A stretch of DNA of 64,000 bases, taken from the NCBI RefSeq assembly GCF_007748035.1, contig NZ_CP036278.1, forward strand, positions 1,488,001 to 1,552,000. The letters run 5' to 3'. The notes beneath the pieces are model-generated. The model saw nothing but the letters and a program-made list of their open reading frames with translations. It made no database searches and had not been told where the DNA came from. Positions 26,909-36,025 of the stretch are shown piece by piece. The translations under genes and the position numbers were made by a program. The stretch comes from Aeoliella mucimassa. GTDB lineage: Bacteria; Planctomycetota; Planctomycetia; Pirellulales; Lacipirellulaceae. Every line of letters begins with the position of its first letter. The first letter of the stretch is position 1.

Positions 26909-27658
26909 ATGCAATCACGATTCTCTTGGGCCGTTGTTGTACTCGCGTCCGTGCTATTCCTAGCGGCCGGCCAACTGGGTTGGGCGGAAGAAACCGACAA
27001 GAGCGAAGAAGGGTTTGTGCCGATCTTCGATGGCAAGACCTTGGATGGTTGGGATGGAGATTCTGAGATTTGGAAAGTGGAAGAAGAGTCGATCTCGGGA
27101 ACTACTACCAAAGAAAACCCACTCAAGGCGAATCAGTTTATCATCTTCAAGGACGAAGTCGATAACTTCGTGCTGCGACTTGAGTTCTGCATTGCCGACG
27201 AGGGAGTTGGCAACTCAGGCATTCAGTATCGTTCGAAGCATCATCCTGAGGTCGGCAAATGGGTCGTGCGTGGTTACCAGGCTGACATCGAACGCACCAA
27301 TCAATACATGGGCATTCTTTACGAAGAAGGTGGCCGAGGCATCCTGGCGCTACCGGGCGAGGATGTCGAGCTTTCCGATGGCGGCAAGCAAGTCGCAAAG
27401 AAAGTAGTCGGCGAACTGGGGACTCGCGAGGAGCTATTCAAAGACGTAAAGGCCGGCCAGTGGCAGAAGTACGAAATCGTGGCCGATGGCAATCACCTGA
27501 TCCACAAGATCAACGGCCGCGAGATCGTGAACATCGTCGATAACGACACTCCTCGTGCTTCGCAAAGTGGTGTGCTGGCATTCCAGGTGCATGTCGGTGA
27601 GCCGATGAACGTCATGTTCCGCAACATTCGTCTGAAGAAACTCGGCGACGACAAGTAA
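26909..27658 (+). CDS. Secreted DUF1080 (3-keto-disaccharide hydrolase-like) protein
   Basis: 249 residues. Signal peptide MQSRFSWAVVVLASVLFLAA to GWAE, then one DUF1080 domain: FVPIFDGKTLDGWDGDSEIW, VEEESISGTT, FVLRLEFCIADEGVGNSGIQ YRSK and the closing FRNIRLKKLG. This concanavalin-like family was renamed 3-keto-disaccharide hydrolase after a characterised member. In this setting it could cleave a 3-keto-glycoside made by a Gfo/Idh/MocA enzyme outside the cytoplasm. It lies 107 bp after the dehydrogenase gene on the same strand. Confidence 0.9.
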   Translation: MQSRFSWAVVVLASVLFLAAGQLGWAEETDKSEEGFVPIFDGKTLDGWDGDSEIWKVEEESISGTTTKENPLKANQFIIFKDEVDNFVLRLEFCIADEGVGNSGIQYRSKHHPEVGKWVVRGYQADIERTNQYMGILYEEGGRGILALPGEDVELSDGGKQVAKKVVGELGTREELFKDVKAGQWQKYEIVADGNHLIHKINGREIVNIVDNDTPRASQSGVLAFQVHVGEPMNVMFRNIRLKKLGDDK

Positions 27659-27703
27659 CGCGGCGATTGTTAGACCAATGGGTCACCCACTTGTTAGCGG
27701 TCC

Positions 27704-27724
27704 CCCCTCCCTAAGCGGGAGGGG
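27704..27724. terminator. Hairpin shared by convergent genes, covering a stop codon
   Basis: A perfect 8-bp stem CCCCTCCC/GGGAGGGG (27704-27711 with 27717-27724, loop TAAGC) lies between the converging DUF1080 and DUF1552 genes. It includes the DUF1552 TAG stop at 27711-27713. There is no long T run, so termination strength is uncertain. Confidence 0.5.
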
Positions 27725-29093
27725 CGGCCGATGTGGGGAATAGTTGATGCGAGTCGCAAGCGAATGGGCCGGTGCTATCCGCAAATGAAGCGGTGGGACA
27801 TCCGACCGTATTGAGCATGCTGACAAATAGATTCGACATCGGTGTCTCTTCGGCCATCTTCAAGTAATGGCCATGATTCATGCCCATCGACTTGCCGCCA
27901 GCGAGCACCAATGGGTAGTTCACTGCGTTGTGTGTTGTACTGCAGGCACTTCCATACAGCACCATGGTGCTATCAATGAGTGGTCCCCGAGCATCGTGGG
28001 TCTCGTTGAGCCGCGTGAGGAAGTAGGCGAACTGTTCGGCGAGCCAACGGTCGTAGCTGCCCCATTCTTCCCAGTGCCCATCAGCCTGATCGTGGCTAAT
28101 TGCGTGGTGGCCCTTTTTGATGCCAAGGGCCAGCTTCGGGAAGTTCTCACCGAAGCCCATGCCATCTTCGCGGGCCATCATATAGGTCAGCACCCGAGTC
28201 ATGTCGGTCTGCAAAGCGAGCACCATCAGGTCGAACATGGTCCGCAGGTAGGCCGTGGGGTCGACAGCCGGATTGCAGTCGAAGTTAATCTGTGTACCGT
28301 CGACCTTCGGCAGTGGAGTGTCGAGCCAACGATCGTTGCGAAGAATTTGCTCCTCGACTGAGCTTAGCGAGGTCATGTACTCCTCGAGCCGTTGGCGATC
28401 GGCCTTGCCCAATTTGCGTTCGAGCGATTCGGTGTCTTCCATCACCAGATCAACAATCTTCTTGCGTTGAGCCAGCGATTGTCGGCGTTCGTCCGAGGAG
28501 GAACCACCAGCCGGGGCGAAGTATCGCTCGAAGATCGCTCGCTGGCGATTTTCGGAGGGGATTGGTCGGCCGCCGTCACCGAAGCTGAGCGTCGATACAC
28601 GCGACTTGTAGCCGATGCCGCCGTCGGTGGAGAGGATTAGCGACGGGTAACGGGTGTCCTTGGTGAAATGGCGAGCGGCAACCTGATCGACGGAAATTTG
28701 GTTCTGATAAACCGAGCCACGCAGGTCGCCACCGGTCAGCCATGTGTCGGCTGCTAGATGCCCGAGCACGCTCCGGCTATTGGGATGGCTGAAGCCACCG
28801 AGGATCGACATCTTGTCGCGGAGTGGATTGAGCGATTCGAGCACTCGGGTGTTTTTGTAATCAGCCCCGCTGCCCATCGGAAACCAGCTCCACTCCTGGT
28901 GGGCGGGATTCGACTCTGGCGGCAAGCTCGCACCGTTGGGGAAATATACAAAGCACATCCGCTTGATATCGGCCGCTGGCGGCGCGGATACAGTGTTTGC
29001 GAGTCCCATGGCCTCGAGGTATGGCAATGCACAAGCGACTCCCACGCCTCGCAGCATCGTGCGGCGGTCGATCTTCCAGCTTTGTCGACTCAT
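27711..29093 (-). CDS. DUF1552 exported protein
   Basis: 460 residues starting MSRQSWKIDRRTMLRGVGVA, with an Arg-Arg export signal and hydrophobic core, followed by MCFVYFPNGASLPPESNPAH, VLGHLAADTWLTGG and SVDQVAARHFTKDTRYPSL, all typical of DUF1552. MVLYGSACSTTHNAVNYPLV is the usual C-terminal motif. The biochemical role is not established; it resembles the DUF1501 sulfatase-like group. It follows the DUF1592 gene by 42 bp on the same strand, and GGGAGAA precedes the ATG. This pairing is characteristic of planctomycetes. Confidence 0.93.
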   Translation of the reverse strand: MSRQSWKIDRRTMLRGVGVACALPYLEAMGLANTVSAPPAADIKRMCFVYFPNGASLPPESNPAHQEWSWFPMGSGADYKNTRVLESLNPLRDKMSILGGFSHPNSRSVLGHLAADTWLTGGDLRGSVYQNQISVDQVAARHFTKDTRYPSLILSTDGGIGYKSRVSTLSFGDGGRPIPSENRQRAIFERYFAPAGGSSSDERRQSLAQRKKIVDLVMEDTESLERKLGKADRQRLEEYMTSLSSVEEQILRNDRWLDTPLPKVDGTQINFDCNPAVDPTAYLRTMFDLMVLALQTDMTRVLTYMMAREDGMGFGENFPKLALGIKKGHHAISHDQADGHWEEWGSYDRWLAEQFAYFLTRLNETHDARGPLIDSTMVLYGSACSTTHNAVNYPLVLAGGKSMGMNHGHYLKMAEETPMSNLFVSMLNTVGCPTASFADSTGPFACDSHQLFPTSAAPPA

Positions 29094-29135
29094 GTGATTG
29101 TTCTCCCTAGCAACGGCAAGGTTGCATCAGTCCTT

Positions 29136-31877
29136 TTATTCGCCTGAATTGGATACGATACTCGTCTCGACGCCCAGGAACGCGGGGCTTTCAACAATCG
29201 CTCGAATCGCGGTTTGCACGCGATACTCATCGGCCACTACCCGATCGACAATCGCATCGATCTGAGGCTCATCGGCGTAGTTCGTATCGCGACCCAGAGC
29301 ATAGGCCATCAGGTGATCGACTACCGATTTAGTGACCGCATCGGGCTGCTTTTCGAGCAGGTAGGTTTTCAGTTCGTCGATGCCATTCACCACCGTACCA
29401 TCGGGAAGTTCCGATCGTGAATCGATGGGGCGGCCTTTCGCTTTCAGTTGGTAGCGACCCACTGCGTCGTAGTTCTCGAACGCGACGCCATAGGGATCGA
29501 TCTTGCGATGGCAATCCACACACGATGGTTTGTTGCGATGCAATTCCAGTTGCTCTTTGAGGGTCAGGTTCTGGAATCCAGGTGTCTCGGGATCGAGTTG
29601 GGGTACGTTCGGTGGGGGAGGGGGAGGGGGGGTGCCGAGGATCTTATCCTTCAGCCAGACCGCTCGCTTGATTGGATGGGCCTGCGTGCCATCGGAGTGC
29701 CCGCACAAGAACGCTCCTTGCGAGAGCAGCCCGCCACGATGCATGTCGGGCGTGATCGACACCGGCCGGAACTCCCCGCCTGTGACTCCTTCGATACCAT
29801 AGAACTCGGCTAGGTTCTGGTTGAGCATGGCAAAGTCGGAATCGACAAACGTAAGCAAGCTCAGGTTGTTTTCGATCACATGTTGGACGAAGTACTTGGT
29901 TTCGAGGGCCATGTCGCGTTTGACAAATCGCGTGTAGTCGCGGTAGGCACCGATGTTTACGTTCATACCGGAATGGCGATCGAGCCGAAGCCATTCGGTG
30001 GTGAATGAGTCGATGAACCGCTCGAACCGCTTGTCGGCGATCATCCGCTCCACCTGCAGACCGAGGTTTTCACGCAATGTGCCTTGTTCGGCTAGTTGGT
30101 AGAGTTCTTCGTCCGGAGGGGAGTTCCACAGGAAATAGGCTAGCTTCTCGGCCAACGAAACATCGGCAGCAACCTGGTCGAGAGGAGTATCAAGATATAG
30201 GAAGTGAGGCGAGCAAAGCGCGGCAATCAGTACTTCCTTGACTCCTTGATGGTAGTTGTCGTAGTCCCCGCGAATGGCTTGCCAGAACTCAAAATAGCGA
30301 TCGAGTTCCACGTCGGTAAGATCTCGACGAAATGCCTTGGAGATGAATCGATTGAGCACCTCGCGGGTGTAAGCATCAACGTCGGTTTCTTTCAGTGGTG
30401 AGTCGAAGAAGATGCCCGTATGGCTGGCCGGCGGCCAGACCTCGTAGTAGGGGGCTTCGAACTCAATCGAACGAACCACAATCGGAACCCCACTTTCGGA
30501 GTTCGATTTCACGAGGTGATCGTTCCAAATGCCGAGGATCATAATGTTGGCAAGATCACCGGTATCGTTCAGATCGATCACCGGTATCGGCAGGTTCTCG
30601 AGGTAACCACGGAATTCGTATGTCGCAGGCTGTCCTGGTTCGGCTGACACCACGTGAGGTTCCGTGAGTTCGGTGTACTCCATGCCATCGTCGGTACGAT
30701 TCCCCACAAACGCTCGAATCGCAGCGGTGCGTGGTTCTTCGGTAGTCGGTTCCGCTGTTTCTCCTTCCGCAGTTTCTGCCTCTGCGGATTCTTCTTCAAT
30801 CGCGGCGAGCGAGGCCACCACGCGGGCGATAATCGGGCCTTCGCTTGGGTAGCACTTGCGAAGCAGCAGCTTCATGTTTGGCGAAGGTCCTTGCCACGAC
30901 TTCGGCGGCAACTCGGTATGCGGCAATGCCGAATAGAGCAGCAACCCATCATCGACCACACGGTAGCGATTACCATCGGAGCCACGCATGCCGATGCCGA
31001 TATCAGACTCGATGGTCCGTAATGCAGCGGTTTCCTCTTCGGTAGTCCCGCTTCTGGGATGCCCTTGGTCGTCGAGTATTTCGGCTCGAACGTGCTCTCT
31101 GGGAATCGGTGCCGACTGGTAGCCACCAATCACCGCGGCATGGTGTCCTTTGCCGACATCGGTGCCCAAAGTGACTCGATAGTGATGCGATTCCGGCCGC
31201 TCGCCTGTGACGATTGCCTTGTCGAGCGCTTTGCGAGCGATGGACTGAAAGTACTCCACATGCAACGGAGAAGTCACCAAGGCCTCGCCGCTGTTGGTAA
31301 AACCCATTTTCGACTTGGCTTCGTTCGGCAGGTCCTGCTCAAAAGCGATCGGGAGATGTAGTAACTCACCTAATGTATAGGCGTACTGTTCGCGGGTTAG
31401 GCGTCGCAGGTTCGCGTTGACTACTGGTTTGGAAAACTTACGCGACAACTCGATCGAGCTGGTCATCCATTCCACCATCACGCGACGTTCTTCGTCGGTG
31501 GGCTGGGCGTCGTAGTCGGGGGGCATGTCGCCTTGGTTGATCATGTCGAGCGCGAAATCCCAATGTTCGGCATCCGACCCATCAATCATATTTGGATTGA
31601 GATCATCAATCTGAAAGCCAGCTTCTTGGGTATCGGCCCCATGGCAACCATAGCAGTACTGCTCCAGCAGCGGCTGAGCTTTGTTTTGGTATGAATCGAG
31701 CATCTGCTTCGTTGCATCCTCTTTCGAGGAGCTGGCCGAAGAATCAACCGGATCGACAACCGGTGCTTCCTCAGCATGGGCCACCAGCACTAAGGCCGAT
31801 ACGAACAAAACCGAAGCGGAAAGCACGCGGGCGTCGAAGCGACGTTTCGTCAGGGCGCGTGACTCACGCTGATTCAT
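29136..31877 (-). CDS. DUF1592-type cytochrome c-like exported protein (PSD/DUF1587/1592/1588/1585)
   Basis: 913 residues. Signal peptide region SASVLFVSALVLVAHA. A heme-binding CYGCHG motif at about residue 73 fits a planctomycete cytochrome c domain. Further along: LRRLTREQYAYTLGELLHLP (DUF1587), EVLNRFISKAFRRDLTDVEL and LIAALCSPHFLYLD (DUF1595/1592), LDRHSGMNVNIGAY, GGLLSQGAFLCGHSDGTQAH PIKR with PPPPPPNVPQL (DUF1588), and a C-terminal CVDCHRKIDPYG second heme-like motif with DUF1585. The enzymatic role is unproved; the family is periplasmic and cotranscribed with DUF1552. Start 31877 is used rather than 31931 because it directly precedes the export signal. Confidence 0.93.
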   Translation of the reverse strand: MNQRESRALTKRRFDARVLSASVLFVSALVLVAHAEEAPVVDPVDSSASSSKEDATKQMLDSYQNKAQPLLEQYCYGCHGADTQEAGFQIDDLNPNMIDGSDAEHWDFALDMINQGDMPPDYDAQPTDEERRVMVEWMTSSIELSRKFSKPVVNANLRRLTREQYAYTLGELLHLPIAFEQDLPNEAKSKMGFTNSGEALVTSPLHVEYFQSIARKALDKAIVTGERPESHHYRVTLGTDVGKGHHAAVIGGYQSAPIPREHVRAEILDDQGHPRSGTTEEETAALRTIESDIGIGMRGSDGNRYRVVDDGLLLYSALPHTELPPKSWQGPSPNMKLLLRKCYPSEGPIIARVVASLAAIEEESAEAETAEGETAEPTTEEPRTAAIRAFVGNRTDDGMEYTELTEPHVVSAEPGQPATYEFRGYLENLPIPVIDLNDTGDLANIMILGIWNDHLVKSNSESGVPIVVRSIEFEAPYYEVWPPASHTGIFFDSPLKETDVDAYTREVLNRFISKAFRRDLTDVELDRYFEFWQAIRGDYDNYHQGVKEVLIAALCSPHFLYLDTPLDQVAADVSLAEKLAYFLWNSPPDEELYQLAEQGTLRENLGLQVERMIADKRFERFIDSFTTEWLRLDRHSGMNVNIGAYRDYTRFVKRDMALETKYFVQHVIENNLSLLTFVDSDFAMLNQNLAEFYGIEGVTGGEFRPVSITPDMHRGGLLSQGAFLCGHSDGTQAHPIKRAVWLKDKILGTPPPPPPPNVPQLDPETPGFQNLTLKEQLELHRNKPSCVDCHRKIDPYGVAFENYDAVGRYQLKAKGRPIDSRSELPDGTVVNGIDELKTYLLEKQPDAVTKSVVDHLMAYALGRDTNYADEPQIDAIVDRVVADEYRVQTAIRAIVESPAFLGVETSIVSNSGE

Positions 31878-32242
31878 AGTGACAACCTGGGTAGGGTGAA
31901 TGGCGTCGCGGTTGGGTGGGCGACTGGCCACGATTGGCCAAGTCGAAACCGCGAGTGACAGGGAGTAGTGTCGAACGGAGTGGGCTGTATTCGCTCGTCA
32001 CATTGTAAGTGGTTGTCCGATACAGGTGTCAAGCAGAATTAGGCCTTCTGACGAAAGATAGTCGAAATTATCGACGTCATCGTTTTCGACTTTGATAATC
32101 GGGGGAAACAGCGCACCCCCCTGAAGAGAGGAGTTACAAGAAACCAAAAAATGGTTGCCGCATTCCTACACTTTTGGCGCAATGAAGTTACGCATTTGAG
32201 TCATGCGAATGGAGGCCGCTTACTAGAACCTACGCGCTTCGA
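31878..32242. other. Intergenic stretch, nothing recognised
   Basis: 365 bp between the DUF1592 start and the kinase-tubulin stop. It is AT-richer than the surrounding genes and presumably contains the DUF1592 promoter. No hairpin with a T run or conserved site was found. Confidence 0.45.
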
Positions 32243-34645
32243 TTAACGTCGAATCGTTGCGTCTTCACCAACGGCTGCGGCAGAACTTGGTTCAAGATCG
32301 AATGCATCGTTGGGGGAAGCATCCGTGGAGAATACCTCTTTCGATGCAAAGTCGCCTGCACTCGAAGGATCGTGCGAACGAAGCAGGTCCTGCCATTCGA
32401 TATCTTCGCGGGCGTGGACGCGCAGCGCAGCGTCGGCGATATCGGGATAGAACTCTGCCAGGCGAGCAGCAACCTGCAGCGGCTCGATGCCCAAGGCCAT
32501 TGCACCTACTACGTCGGTCATGGTAGTTGATTCGTAGCTGCCCATTTCGGCAACCTGGCTGGCCACGGCGCGGGCCAGCGGGGAGCTCTTCGACCCAATT
32601 TCAAAAGTTGCTCGCTTGTACTTGGGAGCCGGCAAACTTTGGCTAAGCCGCTCAAAGAGTTCTTCTGGGGTGTCGCACAGGTCCACGAAGCTGAACGCGC
32701 AAGATTTCAGGTGGAAACCTGTTTTCTGGTCAACCGCTTGGCAATTGGCGAAGACGGAAGTCGCAACGGGATTCGAGGCTTCCAGTACGATTTGTTCGGC
32801 GATCGACACAAGGGTCGTGTTCTTCCGATTGCCGCGCTGGCTCGAGGGGATGATCATCCAGTAGACCGATTGGAAAGGAGCCTTGTCGCTCTCAAACCGC
32901 TCAGCAGGACCTGTCGGCGATGCAGCTCCGCTGTTGCCATTTTGCTGGGAGTGGGTCAGTTCGGTCAGAAGCGAATATGCATTTACCAGTGGCAGCGAAT
33001 CGGTAGTACCAGCAACCCGCTCAGGTGTCACCAGCATGGCATCCACTCGAATTGAGATACCCAGGTCGCCGGCGAGCGACTTTGCTGCGTTGCCCAGGTC
33101 GATCAGGATGCCGCTGCCGGTACCGCCGCCGGTGCTAGCTATCACGACCACCCGTAACTGCTTGGCATCAGGATTCGATTGCATCAAGGCAAACAAGCTG
33201 GCATACATCCGGCTGAGTATTTGCTCCGCATGGTCCACCGCAGCAATGCGACCCAGAGGACGATAGCCGCGGGTTTCTAGTGAACGCGGAATGTTGTACA
33301 GCCAGCGACGACTCAGCCAGCGGAGTAGCTGTTGAGAGTCGTCGCGATACTCCTTGGGACGCTTCAGCGGCATGTGAATCATGTTATCCGGCGAAAGCGA
33401 TCCGGCACCTTCAAGGTAGGCGGCTTGCTTCAGCGTCTCGCGATCGGTATCGATCGCCAGAAAATTAATCGGCAATGGATTGGGCGAATCTTCCCCATCG
33501 ATTGTGGCCACCAGCGCCCGGGTAGCATTCATGGCATTCAGGCCCAGACCACCGGCACCCACTACCAGAGTTGGTATCGCTACCGCAGAGGCTTCATTGA
33601 TTTCAGGGAGTGAGATGTCCTTCACCCCTTCGTCGTGCGATAGGTTAGCGAGCTCGTCTCGGGACCAGGACGACGAAGCCGTGTCGTTGGCCGGGGCGGG
33701 ATGGGTTTCTACTACTGGAGCGACGACAGGTGATGTAGGTACTGCGGTATTCGATGGCTTGACGATCGACGAAGTCGCGCCAGGACGCGCGGCAGCGGAT
33801 TGCCGGGTGGGGACGTGCGCAGCTTCGGAGGTTAGTGCAGCCACGAACTCCCGGCACGAGTTGTAACGTTGCTCCGGGCGTTTTGCGAGCGCCTTGGCTA
33901 CCACGCGACGATCCGATTCGGCCAGGCTGTGCAGGATCGGTTCGGCTTGTGTGTGTTGCTTCGCGAGTTGGGCGGGAGTACGGCCAGGGAATGGCAACTG
34001 GCCTGTGAGCATCTGTTGATAGACGATCGCCAGGCTGTATTGATCACTGCGAGGCGAGGGAGCATCGTCAAACACTTCCGGCGCAGAGTATCGCGGGGTC
34101 ATGCCACCCATCATCGAGTTCATCGACCGCGTTGCGAGTTCCTTCACCAGGCCGAAGTCGCCCACTTTTACGTGCTCGCCAACCACTAGCAGGTTTTCGG
34201 GCTTGATGTCCAAGTGTTGCAGCTTGTGCCGTTCTACCAGGCAGTCAAGCGCTTCAGCAGCATCCCGAAGATAAACAAGTAATTCGTCTCGAGGAATGCC
34301 TATGCGACCCGATTCCTGATTCTTGCGGAAGCAGGCGTCGAGGCTCATGTCGGCTAGTTCGGTGACGATGATCAACCGACCGTCGACAATCTCAAATCGT
34401 TCCAGCGAAATAACGAATGGGTGACGAACCGAACGGATGCGTTCGAGGCTCTTTAATTCACGCTCGGCAAGCTCTTCATCGCAAAGGCCGAACACAATCT
34501 TCACCGCCTTCTCGACACCGCCAGGGGCTGTGGCCCGCCAGACTTCGCCGTAGCCGCCGGAGCCAATGCGTTCAGTTGCTACGTAGCCATCCGGTAGTTG
34601 GACGCTAGGAGCAATGGTGGTCGTCGTTTCGGGGGCCGCTTCCAT
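32243..34645 (-). CDS. Ser/Thr protein kinase fused to a tubulin/FtsZ-like domain
   Basis: 800 residues from the ATG at 34645. Kinase domain at about 20-275: Gly loop GSGGYGEVW (28-36), catalytic Lys49 in AVKIVF, HLDIKPEN (His144, Asp146; Leu replaces the usual Arg of HRD), DFG at 163-165 and SAPEVF. A Ser/Pro/Ala-rich linker (275-350) leads to a second domain starting PTLVVGAGGLGLNAMNATRA, then INFLAIDTDRETLKQ and VVVIASTGGGTGSGILID (504-512), the GGGTGSG nucleotide loop of tubulin/FtsZ proteins. This fits the bacterial tubulin-like family (Pfam Tubulin_2). No membrane segment is seen. The FHA gene ends 67 bp upstream on the same strand, so the FHA protein is a likely phosphothreonine-reading partner. 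Confidence 0.88.
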   Translation of the reverse strand: MEAAPETTTTIAPSVQLPDGYVATERIGSGGYGEVWRATAPGGVEKAVKIVFGLCDEELAERELKSLERIRSVRHPFVISLERFEIVDGRLIIVTELADMSLDACFRKNQESGRIGIPRDELLVYLRDAAEALDCLVERHKLQHLDIKPENLLVVGEHVKVGDFGLVKELATRSMNSMMGGMTPRYSAPEVFDDAPSPRSDQYSLAIVYQQMLTGQLPFPGRTPAQLAKQHTQAEPILHSLAESDRRVVAKALAKRPEQRYNSCREFVAALTSEAAHVPTRQSAAARPGATSSIVKPSNTAVPTSPVVAPVVETHPAPANDTASSSWSRDELANLSHDEGVKDISLPEINEASAVAIPTLVVGAGGLGLNAMNATRALVATIDGEDSPNPLPINFLAIDTDRETLKQAAYLEGAGSLSPDNMIHMPLKRPKEYRDDSQQLLRWLSRRWLYNIPRSLETRGYRPLGRIAAVDHAEQILSRMYASLFALMQSNPDAKQLRVVVIASTGGGTGSGILIDLGNAAKSLAGDLGISIRVDAMLVTPERVAGTTDSLPLVNAYSLLTELTHSQQNGNSGAASPTGPAERFESDKAPFQSVYWMIIPSSQRGNRKNTTLVSIAEQIVLEASNPVATSVFANCQAVDQKTGFHLKSCAFSFVDLCDTPEELFERLSQSLPAPKYKRATFEIGSKSSPLARAVASQVAEMGSYESTTMTDVVGAMALGIEPLQVAARLAEFYPDIADAALRVHAREDIEWQDLLRSHDPSSAGDFASKEVFSTDASPNDAFDLEPSSAAAVGEDATIRR

Positions 34646-34712
34646 ATCAACCGCTCTGCTAAATCGTAACGAAGAGAAGTGTTGTCGCTGGGCAATCGTT
34701 GGCTTGCCTACG

Positions 34713-35837
34713 CTACGAACTGAGCGCGGCCAGCATCGGGGCGTGGGCAGACGAGGCCGACTCGCTCTGCACCACAGAAATACCCAGATCACGACAGGCG
34801 ATTTGGTCCTTCTCTGAAATTCCAAGTGGTAAAACAACTCGTATGCCTTGGGCAACGCAAGCCGCATTCACAATCTCGAGCCGCTGCAAGCGACGCGATT
34901 GATCGGCAATATCTCGGACCACTTGCGAGGCTAACACAAGATAGTCGGGAGGGGCGGTATCCATCGACTCGATGCAACCACCGCCGCCAGCGAAGTCGTG
35001 GAACACGATAGTGTGACCCAGTTCGCGGAGCGAATGCAGGATGCGGTGCGAGTCAGGAGCCGACGAGACCCAATCCCACGACATGCCGATTCCCAGTCCT
35101 TGCGACGGTTTGAGCGAAACCGCCACTTCGTCGAGTGCGTCGGCGGTATGCGGATTGAGGGATTCGCGGTGCGTGATATTCAGCAATAGATTGCCTGGTT
35201 GGCCGAGCGAAGCAAAATGCTCGGCTGCCAGATGCCAGCCCATCAGCTCGAGTCGCGAAGCAACGCGAGTCGGCAGCTTGGCATCGCCCTGAACCATCGA
35301 CTCGTCGACGGGCGGCAATATCCTGGCGGCTGTCATCAATGCAGCACCACTTGATGGATCGGTAAAGTAGCTCCAGCCAATCGGAATAGCTTGCAGCAAT
35401 AACGCTTCGTTCATGCTGCGCACCGCGGCCAGTTCAGGCGTAGTGCCGGGCAGCACGATCGACGGCTTCTTGCGCGGCAGCGGCTTGGTAAGCGTGCGTT
35501 GCAAACGTCCCAGCGAGGTGCATACGAACGTAAGTTCCACGTCGGCGATGCTTAGCGTGTCGCCATCGACTATTGGCGATTCACGAACGGAGCGCCCATT
35601 GAGCGCCGTTCCGTTAGTACTTCCCAGATCTCGCACACAGTACCCTGTTGGGGCACGCACGATCTCGGCGTGCTCTCGCGAAACCGATGTGGAGTTGATT
35701 TGGAACGATGCAGAGGCCGACCGACCAATCACAAATGGAAATTGGTCGATGTCTACGGTTTGAAGCTTGGTGCTGTCGAGTGGGTAGTACTCGAATCGCG
35801 GCCGTGCATCTTCAGCGGGTGGTGATGACGAAAACAC
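34713..35837 (-). CDS. FHA domain protein with degenerate EAL-like domain
   Basis: About 374 residues. FHA domain at roughly 28-105: FPFVIGRSASASFQINSTSV, SREHAEIVR and VRDLGSTNGTALNGR contain the phosphothreonine-binding Gly-Arg, Ser-x-x-His and Asn-Gly residues. The rest follows the EAL phosphodiesterase layout (AIPIGWSYFTDPSSGAALM, LGHTIVFHDFAGGGGCIESM, PPDYLVLASQVV, QGIRVVLPLGISEKDQI), but the EAL triad reads TAA and most metal ligands are absent, so it should bind rather than cut a nucleotide, if anything. Start: GTG at 35837 has GAGG 9 bases upstream; a TTG at 35846 is the alternative. It precedes the kinase-tubulin gene in one likely operon. Confidence 0.78.
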   Translation of the reverse strand: MFSSSPPAEDARPRFEYYPLDSTKLQTVDIDQFPFVIGRSASASFQINSTSVSREHAEIVRAPTGYCVRDLGSTNGTALNGRSVRESPIVDGDTLSIADVELTFVCTSLGRLQRTLTKPLPRKKPSIVLPGTTPELAAVRSMNEALLLQAIPIGWSYFTDPSSGAALMTAARILPPVDESMVQGDAKLPTRVASRLELMGWHLAAEHFASLGQPGNLLLNITHRESLNPHTADALDEVAVSLKPSQGLGIGMSWDWVSSAPDSHRILHSLRELGHTIVFHDFAGGGGCIESMDTAPPDYLVLASQVVRDIADQSRRLQRLEIVNAACVAQGIRVVLPLGISEKDQIACRDLGISVVQSESASSAHAPMLAALSS

Positions 35838-36025
35838 CTGATACAACCTCTGATATAGATTTGGGGCAAGTGGACGGGAAGGCGCAGTAATCCAACGGCG
35901 CGGGGCTTCCCGGCTACGAAAACTCTAGCTTATTAGAACTCGTTGGGCGTGGTAGCCAGATGTAAATGCTAGACTCTAGTGTTGTGCATGAGCGAAGAAC
36001 CTGAACCCTGGGGAGCCGCCTTCTC

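Noticed and set aside
29605-29635. G-rich run resembling a quadruplex-forming site
   Set aside because: It encodes the Pro-rich PPPPPP segment usual in DUF1588-type proteins, which explains the bias.
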